Shown piece by piece: positions 34,405 through 42,746 of a DNA stretch of 64,000 nucleotides. A program made the position numbers and the translations under genes. The stretch comes from Exilibacterium sp. (GTDB lineage: Bacteria > Pseudomonadota > Gammaproteobacteria > Pseudomonadales > Cellvibrionaceae): contig JANQMH010000061.1 of the NCBI GenBank assembly GCA_028280195.1, positions 62,001-126,000 of the forward strand, in the 5' to 3' direction. How positions within the stretch are numbered: the stretch's first letter is position 1; each line of letters opens with the position of its first letter. The notes under the pieces are model-generated. The model did no database searches. It saw only the letters and a list, made by a program, of their open reading frames with translations, and was not told where the DNA came from.

Positions 34405-36309
34405 ATGAAGAGAGGTATAGAAAATATCCGTCGACACAGCGCCCGGTTCATCGCCATCAGGCTGCGCAACTTGCTCCGCCATGGCGCCCTGGGCCTGGCT
34501 GTAGCCGCCGCTGCGCTGCTGCCGGCACAGTTCGCCGCGGCTGTCAGCTGGGAGGATATCGTGCGCGACGATCAGACCACCGGCGATGTCTTAATGTACG
34601 GCAAAGGGCTGAAGGCACAGCGTTACAGTGAGCTGGAGCAGATCAATACCCGCTCGGTAAAAGCCCTGGTACCGGCCTGGAGCATGTCGTTCGGCGATGA
34701 AAAACAGCGCGGCCAGGAAACACAGGCGATTGTGCACGACGGCGTTATCTATGTGACTGCCTCCTATTCGAGAATGTTTGCCATGGATGCACGCACCGGC
34801 AAAAAACTGTGGAGTTATGCCCAGCGCCTGCCCGAGGACATTCGCCCCTGCTGTGACGTGGTCAACCGCGGTGCGGCCATATACGGCGACAAGGTTTTTT
34901 TCGGTACCCTGGATGCGCGCATGGTGGCGCTGAATAAGAAAACCGGCAAAGCGGTCTGGAAGAAGAAATTCGGCGATCACACCGCCGGCTATACCATGAC
35001 CGGCGCTCCCACCATCGTCAAAGACCAGAAGACCGGGCGCGTGCTGTTGATTCACGGCTCCTCCGGAGACGAGTTCGGCATCGTTGGCAAATTGTTTGCC
35101 CGCGACCCGGATACCGGCGAGGAAGTCTGGATGCGGCCCTTTGTCGAAGGGCATATGGGGCGACTGAACGGCAAGCCCAGTACTCCCACCGGTGATATCG
35201 AGGCGCCTTCCTGGCCGCGCGACGCCAATGGCGAACTGGTGGAGGCCTGGCATCACGGCGGTGGTGCGCCGTGGCAGAGCGCCAGTTTCGATATCGAAAC
35301 CAATACCATTATCATCGGTGCCGGCAACCCCGCGCCGTGGAATACCTGGGCGCGCACCTCCGAGGGCGGCAATCCGGCCGATTACGACAATCTCTATACC
35401 TCCGGGCAGGTGGCGGTCGACCCGAGCAACGGCGAAGTCAAATGGTTTTACCAGCATACACCGAATGATGCCTGGGATTTTTCCGGCAATAACGAACTGG
35501 TGCTGTTCGAATACAAGGAGCGGGGCAAAACCGTCAAAGCAACCGCCCACGCCGATCGCAACGGTTTTTTCTATGTGATCAATCGCCTTAACGGCGACTT
35601 CATCCGCGCCTTTCCTTTCGTCGACAACATTACCTGGGCGACCCATATCGACCCCAAAACCGGACGGCCGGTAGAAGTGCCCGGGCAGCGTCCGCCAAAA
35701 CCCGAACCCGGGCAGAAGCGCGGCAAGTCCATCGAGGTATCGCCGCCGTTTCTCGGCGGCAAGAACTGGAACCCGATGGCCTACAGCCACGATACGGGCC
35801 TGTTCTATATCGGCGCCAACCACTGGAAGGAAGATTACTGGACCGAAGAGGTGCAGTATAAAAAAGGCTCTGCCTATCTCGGCCAGGGTTTTCGTATCAA
35901 GCGCATGTATGACGATCACGTCGGGATTCTGCGCGCCATCGATCCGCTCAGCGGCAAAATAGTCTGGCAGCATAAGGAAGAGCTGCCGCTGTGGGCCGGG
36001 GTGCTGGCGACCAAGGGCAATCTGGTTTTTACCGGCACCGGGGACGGTTATTTCAAAGCCTTCAACGCCAAAACCGGTGAGGAACTGTGGAAGTTCCAGA
36101 CCGGCAGCGGCATTGTCTCTTCGCCGGTTACCTGGGAGATGGACGGCGAGCAGTATGTTGGCGTTGCCTCCGGCTACGGCGGTGCGGTACCGCTGTGGGG
36201 CGGCGATATGGCCGAACTGACCAAGCCCGTCCCCCAAGGGGGTGCGTACTGGGTATTCAAGATACCGGCGTGGGCGAAAAACAATCCGGAATTTATGGCG
36301 CAGAACTGA
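34405..36309 (+). CDS. exaA: PQQ-dependent alcohol dehydrogenase, calcium type
   Basis: 634 residues from ATG 34405, with GAGGAGAGAGG ahead. Long basic signal peptide ending at FAAA, so periplasmic. It shows the quinoprotein features: beta-propeller tryptophan motifs, the adjacent cysteines 149-150 (RPCCDVVNRG), and the catalytic Asp358 in PNDAWDFSGNNELVLF. The residue two after that Asp is Ser360, whereas lanthanide-type enzymes (XoxF, PedH) have Asp there, so this should be a calcium enzyme like ExaA/PedE. It oxidises primary alcohols to aldehydes and reduces cytochrome PedF. The next gene downstream encodes a pentapeptide-repeat protein. Confidence 0.93.
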   Translation: MKRGIENIRRHSARFIAIRLRNLLRHGALGLAVAAAALLPAQFAAAVSWEDIVRDDQTTGDVLMYGKGLKAQRYSELEQINTRSVKALVPAWSMSFGDEKQRGQETQAIVHDGVIYVTASYSRMFAMDARTGKKLWSYAQRLPEDIRPCCDVVNRGAAIYGDKVFFGTLDARMVALNKKTGKAVWKKKFGDHTAGYTMTGAPTIVKDQKTGRVLLIHGSSGDEFGIVGKLFARDPDTGEEVWMRPFVEGHMGRLNGKPSTPTGDIEAPSWPRDANGELVEAWHHGGGAPWQSASFDIETNTIIIGAGNPAPWNTWARTSEGGNPADYDNLYTSGQVAVDPSNGEVKWFYQHTPNDAWDFSGNNELVLFEYKERGKTVKATAHADRNGFFYVINRLNGDFIRAFPFVDNITWATHIDPKTGRPVEVPGQRPPKPEPGQKRGKSIEVSPPFLGGKNWNPMAYSHDTGLFYIGANHWKEDYWTEEVQYKKGSAYLGQGFRIKRMYDDHVGILRAIDPLSGKIVWQHKEELPLWAGVLATKGNLVFTGTGDGYFKAFNAKTGEELWKFQTGSGIVSSPVTWEMDGEQYVGVASGYGGAVPLWGGDMAELTKPVPQGGAYWVFKIPAWAKNNPEFMAQN

Positions 36310-36351
36310 TTGCCCGAGGTTTTTCCACCGGCCAGCAAAGGGACCCATACC

Positions 36352-36939
36352 ATGTGCTCTGCCAAATTATTACTGCGTTTTTCCGCTCTGTTGTTGTCGC
36401 TGGCGCTGGTGCCGGCGGCGGCTGCCGCTGACAAAGAAGAGCCGTGGGTTATCGGCGGCTGCGTGATAGCGCCGAAGACGCGCTGCCACAATGCCGATCT
36501 GCGGCATGCGGACCTGCGTCAGGCCAATCTGGAGGGCGCCGATCTGCGCGGCGCCAACCTGGCGCGGGCCGACCTGCGCCATGCCAATTTACGTGGCGCT
36601 AACCTCCGAGGCGCCAACCTTGAAGCGGCCCAGGCCTGGGCCGCTTTTTTTCAAGGGGCGAAAATGGACAAGGCCAACCTGCACGGCACCAATTTCGAGT
36701 TCGCCCGCCTGAGCGGTGCCAAATTGCGGGACGCCAACCTGCAGGCGGCGAATCTCGAGATGACCTGGCTGGCGAAGGCCGATCTGGCGCGCGCCAACCT
36801 TACCAATGCCAATCTGCAGGAGGCCAAATGCTACGGCACCAACTTTGAAAAAGCGGTTCTGGAGGGTGTCAATAAACGCTACGCTATTTTTCAGGACGCC
36901 CATATGGAAGGCTGCCAGGGCTGCCCCCACGACTGGTAG
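36352..36939 (+). CDS. Exported pentapeptide-repeat protein
   Basis: 195 residues from ATG 36352; 42 bases after exaA. Signal peptide (MCSAKLLLRFSALLLSLALV) ending near AAAA. About 25 pentapeptides of A(D/N)LRx form follow (NADLRHADLRQANLEGADLR, GANLARADLRHANLRGANLR), which fold into a right-handed quadrilateral beta-helix. It ends with a cysteine-bearing tail (MEGCQGCPHDW). Its place directly after the alcohol dehydrogenase implies a periplasmic helper of that enzyme, but the role is unknown. Confidence 0.85.
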   Translation: MCSAKLLLRFSALLLSLALVPAAAAADKEEPWVIGGCVIAPKTRCHNADLRHADLRQANLEGADLRGANLARADLRHANLRGANLRGANLEAAQAWAAFFQGAKMDKANLHGTNFEFARLSGAKLRDANLQAANLEMTWLAKADLARANLTNANLQEAKCYGTNFEKAVLEGVNKRYAIFQDAHMEGCQGCPHDW

Positions 36940-37013
36940 CTGGATGATTTTTCCGCACCGATTCCCCCGGGTGCAGGGTATTCGCGATCTGTCCGGTGTC
37001 GCCATACGGGTGG

Positions 37014-37047
37014 CCGGGCATTGAATCGCCGGGCTGCCCGGGTTTTT
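37014..37047 (+). terminator. Putative rho-independent terminator
   Basis: A seven-base stem CCGGGCA/TGCCCGG (37014-37020 with 37035-37041) is followed by GTTTTT. It lies 75 bases after the pentapeptide gene and would end the exaA transcript. Confidence 0.5.
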
Positions 37048-37051
37048 ACCC

Positions 37052-37192
37052 TTAAGGTATATAGGTAATGCTCGACTCCGGTTGAGCGCTGCTTTCACTT
37101 TCTTCACCACTTTCTTCACGGAGCAGCTTGTCGTTGGACTGCATGTCCCGGAACGGCAGATTGTCCTGCATGAAACGACACTCACGCCACAT
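37052..37192 (-). CDS. Possible 46-residue acidic protein
   Basis: A short open frame, MWRECRFMQDNLPFRDMQSN followed by an acidic Ser/Glu-rich tail ending ITYIP. GCAGG lies seven bases before the ATG. Nothing recognised; it may be chance. It sits in the otherwise empty 519-base gap between the pentapeptide gene and the DUF72 gene. Confidence 0.25.
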   Translation of the reverse strand: MWRECRFMQDNLPFRDMQSNDKLLREESGEESESSAQPESSITYIP

Positions 37193-37458
37193 ATAACAGC
37201 CTGCGGGTCAACGGCTTTAAGGGTGTCGTGCCGGCCGGCGACAGCAGCGGCCATAAGGCCGGCAGGGAAAATATCGGCAGGAAACTCTCTTAACAGTGGC
37301 CAAATGGCACCCAAATCCATTATATTCCCGGCCATATATTCCCGACTCTATATTTCCAACTATGCGGGTTAGCAGCGGGCGATTCAATACCGGCTAGTTT
37401 GTCGGCTGAACCGCCGCTGCGGTGAGCAAATCCATAAAGCAGGTTGAATGAGGCAGTA

Positions 37459-38310
37459 ATGGCACAGCAATATCTGGGGTACCGGCTGGGGCTTCCGGCC
37501 TGGAATTTCCCCGGATGGAAAGATCGTTATTTTACCGCCACGCCGAGTCAACTCGGCAGTTATGCGCGGGTGTTCAATAGCGTTGAAGGCAATACCACCT
37601 TTTACGGCATACCTGACTTTGCTACGGTGGACCGCTGGCGCGGAGATGTGTCCGGCACGGATTTCAAGTTCTGCTTCAAAATCCCGCGCACGGTGACCCA
37701 CGAACGCATACCCAACTGGCCGGATTTGAAACAGTTCCTCGACGCTGTGGCGCGGCTGGGCGATTGCCTGGGGCCGTTTCTGGTGCAGTTGCCCGCCCAG
37801 ATCGGCCCCCGGCAGCTGTTTTTTATCGAGCGTTTGTTTTCCCGGCTGCCCGCACAGTTCCGCTATGTACTGGAGCTTCGCCATCTCGATTTTTTTGCGC
37901 AGCCGCAGCTTATCGAGCCGCTGCTGGAAAAATATCGGGCCGGGCTGGTGATGTTTGACAGCCGGCCGCTGTATCGAGGGGATCGCAATCACCCGGAGGT
38001 CCTGGCGGGCAAGCACAAGAAGCCCGATGTGCCGGTAGTGGCGAAGGTCTATAACCGGCTGGCATTTGTGCGGCTTATTCTTCACCCCGACCCGCGCTAC
38101 AACAGCGTTTTTGTCGGCCAGTGGCTGGATCGGGTAAAGCAGTACCTGGCGGCGGGAGATGAAGTGTATTTCATGGTTCACTGCCCGAATAATCTGCACT
38201 GTCCCGCTTATGCCGAAGAGTTCCACAACCAGCTGATCGGCCACGCCGGAAACCCGGCGCTAAAGCCGCTGCCGGCCTGGCCGATTCCACAGCAGGAAAC
38301 CCTGTTTTGA
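37459..38310 (+). CDS. DUF72 (YecE-like) protein
   Basis: 283 residues. A DUF72 TIM-barrel: LGLPAWNFPGWKDRYFTATP, FNSVEGNTTFYGIPDFATVD, FKFCFKIPRTVTHERI, LGPFLVQLPAQIGPRQLFFI, YVLELRHLDFF and a late EVYFMVHCPNNLHCPAYAEE. The family has no firm biochemical role; some members sit near DNA-repair or iron-sulfur genes. ATG 37459 with GAGG ahead; an upstream TTG at 37444 is less likely. A single gene converging on the OmpA-like gene. Confidence 0.88.
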   Translation: MAQQYLGYRLGLPAWNFPGWKDRYFTATPSQLGSYARVFNSVEGNTTFYGIPDFATVDRWRGDVSGTDFKFCFKIPRTVTHERIPNWPDLKQFLDAVARLGDCLGPFLVQLPAQIGPRQLFFIERLFSRLPAQFRYVLELRHLDFFAQPQLIEPLLEKYRAGLVMFDSRPLYRGDRNHPEVLAGKHKKPDVPVVAKVYNRLAFVRLILHPDPRYNSVFVGQWLDRVKQYLAAGDEVYFMVHCPNNLHCPAYAEEFHNQLIGHAGNPALKPLPAWPIPQQETLF

Positions 38311-38335
38311 TAAAGGCGCGCCCGGCGCGTCTCAG

Positions 38336-39472
38336 TTAACGCAACTGCTGTGATTCGACCTCGGTGCTGATTTTTGCCACCACCCGCCGGTTGGCCTGGC
38401 GGCCGGCGGCGGTGGCATTGTCGGCCACCGGGTTTTCCTCACCGTAGCCCAGCGGACTGATACGGCTGGCATCTATGCCGAATCGTTCGCTCAAGACCTC
38501 GGCAACGGCTTCGGCGCGGCGCTGGGACAGCGAGCGATTGTAAGCTGCCGCACCGCTGCTGTCGGTGTGGCCTTCGATGGTGACCACGGTATTGGCGTAC
38601 TGGGCCATAAACTCGGCCACCCGTCCGATTTCGGCATAATAGCTTTGCTCGACCGCAGCGCTGTCGCTATCGAAGTTGATTTTCAGATCGATGGATACGG
38701 TTTCGGTCAGACTGATCGGGCAGCCGCGGCTGTCCACTTTCAGCCTGGCGGCAGTGCCCGGGCACTGGTCCTGCTGGTCATAAACACCGTCGCCGTCGCT
38801 GTCGACATTCTTCACCAGGGTGCAGCCGCGCCGGTCGACTTCTTCCCCCGCCGGCGTGTTGGGGCAGGCGTCGGCGGTATCGTAGACACCGTCGCCATCG
38901 CTGTCGGACGGCGCCGCCACTCTGGCAGCCGGCCTGGCCCTGGCGCCGAGCAGGTAGCTCAGACCCAGATTCAGGCCGTAGTCGAGGGTTTCGTTATCGA
39001 GGCTGTTATACAAACGCGCGTCACCGCGCAGCTGCCAGCGCTGACTCAGCGCGTACTTTACCCCCGCTCCCAGGTTGAGCAGCGTTTCTTCGGCGGCGCT
39101 GCCAGTGTCCGGGTCGAACTCCATATTGCCGGCGCCGCCGATGATAAATGGCCGCCACTTGCCGCGCGGGGCAAAGTGAAATAAGGCATCCAGATGGTAG
39201 TGGCGACCGTCAAATTCCACACCGCCCTGTTCCGCATCGGCGTCGAAGTCGACAATCCGGCCTTCCAGGGTCCAGTCCCGGTTCAGTACATAGCCGAGCC
39301 CCAGGCTGAGATTGTTGTCATCATCCAGGTCGCGGTCACTGTCGAAAAAGTATCGGCCAACGCCGGCCTGCAATTCAGCCCGGTGGTCGTTGCCTGCAAC
39401 CGGCCCGCTGAGGGCGGCTGTCAATATCGCGCCCAGTACAGCAGGCCGGTTTAATCGTTGTATAAACTTCAC
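38336..39472 (-). CDS. OmpA-family outer-membrane protein with thrombospondin-3 repeats
   Basis: 378 residues from GTG 39472, GGGAGA six bases ahead. After the signal peptide, residues about 30-185 form an eight-strand barrel (AELQAGVGRYFFDSDRDL, SLGLGYVLNRDWTLEGRIVD, WRPFIIGGAGNMEF). Two calcium-binding thrombospondin type 3 repeats follow (DSDGDGVYDTADACPNTPAG and DSDGDGVYDQQDQCPGTAAR). The OmpA peptidoglycan-binding domain ends it (IEGHTDSSGAAAYNRSLSQR, ISPLGYGEENPVADN). It ties the outer membrane to the wall, like OprF. Confidence 0.93.
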   Translation of the reverse strand: MKFIQRLNRPAVLGAILTAALSGPVAGNDHRAELQAGVGRYFFDSDRDLDDDNNLSLGLGYVLNRDWTLEGRIVDFDADAEQGGVEFDGRHYHLDALFHFAPRGKWRPFIIGGAGNMEFDPDTGSAAEETLLNLGAGVKYALSQRWQLRGDARLYNSLDNETLDYGLNLGLSYLLGARARPAARVAAPSDSDGDGVYDTADACPNTPAGEEVDRRGCTLVKNVDSDGDGVYDQQDQCPGTAARLKVDSRGCPISLTETVSIDLKINFDSDSAAVEQSYYAEIGRVAEFMAQYANTVVTIEGHTDSSGAAAYNRSLSQRRAEAVAEVLSERFGIDASRISPLGYGEENPVADNATAAGRQANRRVVAKISTEVESQQLR

Positions 39473-39694
39473 ATCATTCTCCCTGACGTCATTGGAACTG
39501 AACCGGAATTAAGGCATTCACCGCCCTCGGAACGGGGCACTAATATAAGTGAAAACCGGGAAGCTGATAAGTGATTGAAGCGACGCTTTTTGGCCAACAG
39601 CTAAATCCGTAGATAAAGGTGTCGCCGGGCGGTGACATGCCGCTACCGCCTGCGGGTGATTGGGATATCCACTTATCTGTAGTTTTGCCGCTGC

Positions 39695-41374
39695 TCAACC
39701 CTCATAGGCAATGCGATAAATCACGCCGGCATAGTCGTCCGACAGCAACACTGACCCGTCCGGCATTTGCAGGATGTCTGCCGGGCGCCCCCAGGCGTCG
39801 TTCTTTTCCTCGTCGAGCCAGCCGTCGACAAACGCTCGGTAGCCGACAACCCGGTTGCCTTCGAGTTGCAGCAGGCTCAGCCGGTAGCCCACCTTGCGGG
39901 TGCGGTTCCAGGAGCCGTGCTCGGCAAGCAGAATCTGGTTGCGGTATTGCGGCGGGAATTGGCTGCCGGTATAAAACTTCAGGCTGACCGGCGCCACATG
40001 TGCCGGCAGGTCGAAGACTGTGGGGGTGAATTCGTTGCAGCGGCGCTGCGAGCCGAATTCGGGGTCGGCAATATCCCTGCCGTGACAAAACGGAAAGCCG
40101 AAATGCATGCCGGCCGCGGGGGCCAGATTGATTTCGCAGGGCGGCATATCGTCGCCCATCAGGTCGCGGCCGTGATCGCTGAGCCACAGCTCCCGGGTGA
40201 GCGGATGCCAGTCGTAGCCGCGGGAGTTGCGCACGCCGTGGGCAAAAATTTCGAATCCGCTGCCGTCGGGATTGATGCGGGTGATGCTGGAAAATATCGG
40301 GTTTTCCTCCAGGCAGCTGTTGCAGGGCGCCCCCACCGGCACATAGAGTTTGTCGTCGGGCCCGAAGCGAATGTATTTATCGCCGTGCTTGGGCTCCGGC
40401 GGGTAGGTGAATACCAGTACCGGCTCGGGAGGGTCGGGCAGGTGCTGTTCGATATTGGCAAACTTGACGATGCGATCGATTTCACCCACATACAGGTCGC
40501 TGCCGCGCATGGCCACTCCCATGGGCCGCCACTTCAGGCCCCGGGATATCTTGTTGACAGTGTCGGCCCGCCAGTCGCCGTCTTCATCGCGAATGGCGTA
40601 GATAAAATCGGTTTTGTTGCGGCGCGTTCCCACAAATACTGTGCCCCGATCCCCCAGGGCGAGGGAGCGGGGGTTTTCCAGTCCGCTGGCGAAAACCCGG
40701 ATGCTGAATCCCGCCGGTACCCGCAGGGTATCCATATAGAGCTGGCCTTTCTGGAAGACATTGCCCACCCGGCTCTGAACACGCGGGCCCTGCAATTTGC
40801 GCCTGGCGGCATAATCGGTTACCGGCCTGACATCGGCGAAGTCGACCGCGGACTCGTTGAGCGATTTGCCCGCGCGCACGGTTTTGACTTCCGCGGTGCT
40901 AACCGCGCTGGCCCGATTGCCAAAACTGTTGCGGATATAGGTCAGCACCGCGGCGACTTCGCTGTCCGACAGATAAGGCAGCGCCGGCATAACCCCCTCG
41001 TATACCTCGCCGTGCACCACAATGCGTTCGCTCAAACCGTTCAGTACGATATCAATCAGCCTTTCTTTGCTGCCCAGGACCCAGGCGGTCTGGTTCAATG
41101 GCGGGTGCACCGCTGCCACCCCGCGGCCGTCGGGCTGGTGGCAGACCGCGCAATGCGCCCGGTAGACGGCTTCGCCGCGCGCGAAGCCTGCGGCGGCGCC
41201 ATTGCCGGCAGTCGGTTGGCGGCCCGGGGGATCTGGTGCCGGGCTGCAGCCTGCCAGGGTCAGCGCAAGCCAGCATACGGCGGCGTAGCGGCAATCGCGG
41301 GGGGCAGAAATCCTCTCAAGGCGCGCCCCGCGGCGCCCCGGTTTTGCGCTGCTGAGCAAATTGCGCTGTTGCAT
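39695..41374 (-). CDS. Cytochrome c fused to PQQ sugar-dehydrogenase-like propeller, lipoprotein
   Basis: 559 residues. Lipoprotein signal (LALTLAGC). A class I cytochrome c domain spans about 65-155 with haem site CAVCHQPDGRG and distal methionine region VMPALPYLSDSEV. From about 205 a six-bladed propeller resembles sorbosone/glucose dehydrogenases (YMDTLRVPAGFSIRVFASGL, NPRSLALGDRGTVFVGT, GVRNSRGYDWHPLTRELWLS, GPDDKLYVPVGAPCNSC, ILLAEHGSWNRT). The enzyme would oxidise a sugar or sugar derivative with PQQ and pass electrons through its own haem in the envelope. The substrate is unknown. A 15-base tandem repeat lies upstream. Confidence 0.85.
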   Translation of the reverse strand: MQQRNLLSSAKPGRRGARLERISAPRDCRYAAVCWLALTLAGCSPAPDPPGRQPTAGNGAAAGFARGEAVYRAHCAVCHQPDGRGVAAVHPPLNQTAWVLGSKERLIDIVLNGLSERIVVHGEVYEGVMPALPYLSDSEVAAVLTYIRNSFGNRASAVSTAEVKTVRAGKSLNESAVDFADVRPVTDYAARRKLQGPRVQSRVGNVFQKGQLYMDTLRVPAGFSIRVFASGLENPRSLALGDRGTVFVGTRRNKTDFIYAIRDEDGDWRADTVNKISRGLKWRPMGVAMRGSDLYVGEIDRIVKFANIEQHLPDPPEPVLVFTYPPEPKHGDKYIRFGPDDKLYVPVGAPCNSCLEENPIFSSITRINPDGSGFEIFAHGVRNSRGYDWHPLTRELWLSDHGRDLMGDDMPPCEINLAPAAGMHFGFPFCHGRDIADPEFGSQRRCNEFTPTVFDLPAHVAPVSLKFYTGSQFPPQYRNQILLAEHGSWNRTRKVGYRLSLLQLEGNRVVGYRAFVDGWLDEEKNDAWGRPADILQMPDGSVLLSDDYAGVIYRIAYEG

Positions 41375-41400
41375 AATCGGATCTCCGCCTGGTTGTCACG

Positions 41401-41460
41401 GGTCTACTTGTCTCGGGTCTGCTTGTCAGGGGCCTACTTGTCTCAGGTCTATGCAGTAGC
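41401..41460. repeat. 15-bp tandem repeat, four units
   Basis: Units start at 41401, 41416, 41431 and 41446: GGTCTACTTGTCTCG, GGTCTGCTTGTCAGG, GGCCTACTTGTCTCA and a partial GGTCTATGCAGTAGC. It lies in the divergent promoter between the sugar-dehydrogenase-like and WD40-like genes. Could be a protein-binding array or slippage product. Confidence 0.6.
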
Positions 41461-41553
41461 ATAAAAATACCACAAATGCATTTTTTGTGTTGAACTGTAA
41501 TAAATTTTACACTATATTCAGCGCTTCATAGCAACAATAAAAGTTGATCGACG

Positions 41554-42684
41554 ATGACCCATAAGCGTCCGCAAAAACGCCGGGCTACAGCGGCAAACCT
41601 TGTTCTGGCCGCTGCCGTTCTGACACTGTCTTGTGCCGTTGAGGCGGGGGGCAAGCTGGGCCTGAACCAGGTCTGGTCAAGGTTGGCCGATATCAACGGC
41701 GAGTACGGTTCAGTGGAATCGGCGGAGTTTTCCCCCGACTCACAGTATATTGTCACCGGCACCAAGTTCGATAACTCGGTGCGTATCTTCCGCACGGTGG
41801 ACGGCCGGCAGATGTGGGCGCGCCATGTGCCGCAGGAGATTGAGCGCGTTGCCTGGACCAGGGATGGTGCCCATGTGGCATCGGTCAGTGAAGACGGCCT
41901 GTTGCGGGTGTTCAACGCAGAATCCGCCGATATCGTTTTTCAATACCAGCATGAAAACGGCATCGACGGGCTGACCGTTTCCCACGATGGCCGCTATCTG
42001 GTTACCGGTCGCGAGCGGGTTGACGGCAAGGGTGTGTCGCGGGTATTTGATACCTCGAATTGGCAATTGGTCAAGGAGCTGGAGCACCCCGGTACGGTGA
42101 ATGAACTGGATTTCAGCTCCGATGATACCTACCTGGCGGCGGTCGGAGATTACTCGGCACGCATCTGGCGGGTAAACAGGTGGCGGCTGCACAAAGAGGT
42201 GACGCTGCCCGAAGCCAGACTGCCGGATGGCCGCAGGCATATCTATATCAATACCCGCTTCAGCCCTGACGATAAAATTCTCGCCGTGGGCGCTACCCAT
42301 GGGTTTGTTTATCTGATCGATGTCAAAAGCGGGAAAAAACTCAGGGTTTTCAACAAAACCGGACAAAAAACCGAGACTGTAGAATGGACCAAAGACGGCC
42401 GCCACCTGCTGGTGGCGGGCCACGGCGAGTCGATCGATTTCTTCCGGGTCGAGCAGCTGCTGGATAGCGAGATCGGCAATGACGCCATACCCTATGCCCT
42501 GCGTGCGCCGGTTTCCGATGCGCTGGAATATATGGATTTCAATTCGTCTGGCGCGCTGTTGACCACCGCCCATCAGGATGGCACGGTGCAGCTGTGGACC
42601 TATATGTCCGACGATACGCAAATCAATGAAAGGGGGCACCGGCGCGTGCGGAAAATGCAGGATGAGGCGAAACGGGCCCGCTGA
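41554..42684 (+). CDS. Exported WD40-like beta-propeller protein
   Basis: 376 residues with a signal peptide (TAANLVLAAAVLTLSCAVEA). Six or seven WD40-like blades are seen (VESAEFSPDSQYIVTGTKFD, RVAWTRDGAHVASVSEDGLL, GLTVSHDGRYLVTGRERVDG, ELDFSSDDTYLAAVGDYSAR, YMDFNSSGALLTTAHQDGTV). No catalytic motif; such periplasmic propellers usually carry protein-protein contacts. It ends with a basic tail. No strong ribosome site. It diverges from the sugar-dehydrogenase-like gene. Confidence 0.75.
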   Translation: MTHKRPQKRRATAANLVLAAAVLTLSCAVEAGGKLGLNQVWSRLADINGEYGSVESAEFSPDSQYIVTGTKFDNSVRIFRTVDGRQMWARHVPQEIERVAWTRDGAHVASVSEDGLLRVFNAESADIVFQYQHENGIDGLTVSHDGRYLVTGRERVDGKGVSRVFDTSNWQLVKELEHPGTVNELDFSSDDTYLAAVGDYSARIWRVNRWRLHKEVTLPEARLPDGRRHIYINTRFSPDDKILAVGATHGFVYLIDVKSGKKLRVFNKTGQKTETVEWTKDGRHLLVAGHGESIDFFRVEQLLDSEIGNDAIPYALRAPVSDALEYMDFNSSGALLTTAHQDGTVQLWTYMSDDTQINERGHRRVRKMQDEAKRAR

Positions 42685-42746
42685 GGGCCTTTTTACCCCC
42701 GCCTCAGTGAGCGGCACATCCCTGTGCGCTCTGCATTTATCGCCGC

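Noticed and set aside
34591..36348. A 585-codon open frame opposite the PQQ alcohol dehydrogenase
   Set aside because: The plus strand encodes an intact quinoprotein; the antisense frame has no recognisable domain.
36589..37335. A 248-codon frame opposite the pentapeptide gene
   Set aside because: Its second half is antisense to the repeats and the first half has no recognisable domain; only the short frame at 37052-37192 was kept, with low confidence.
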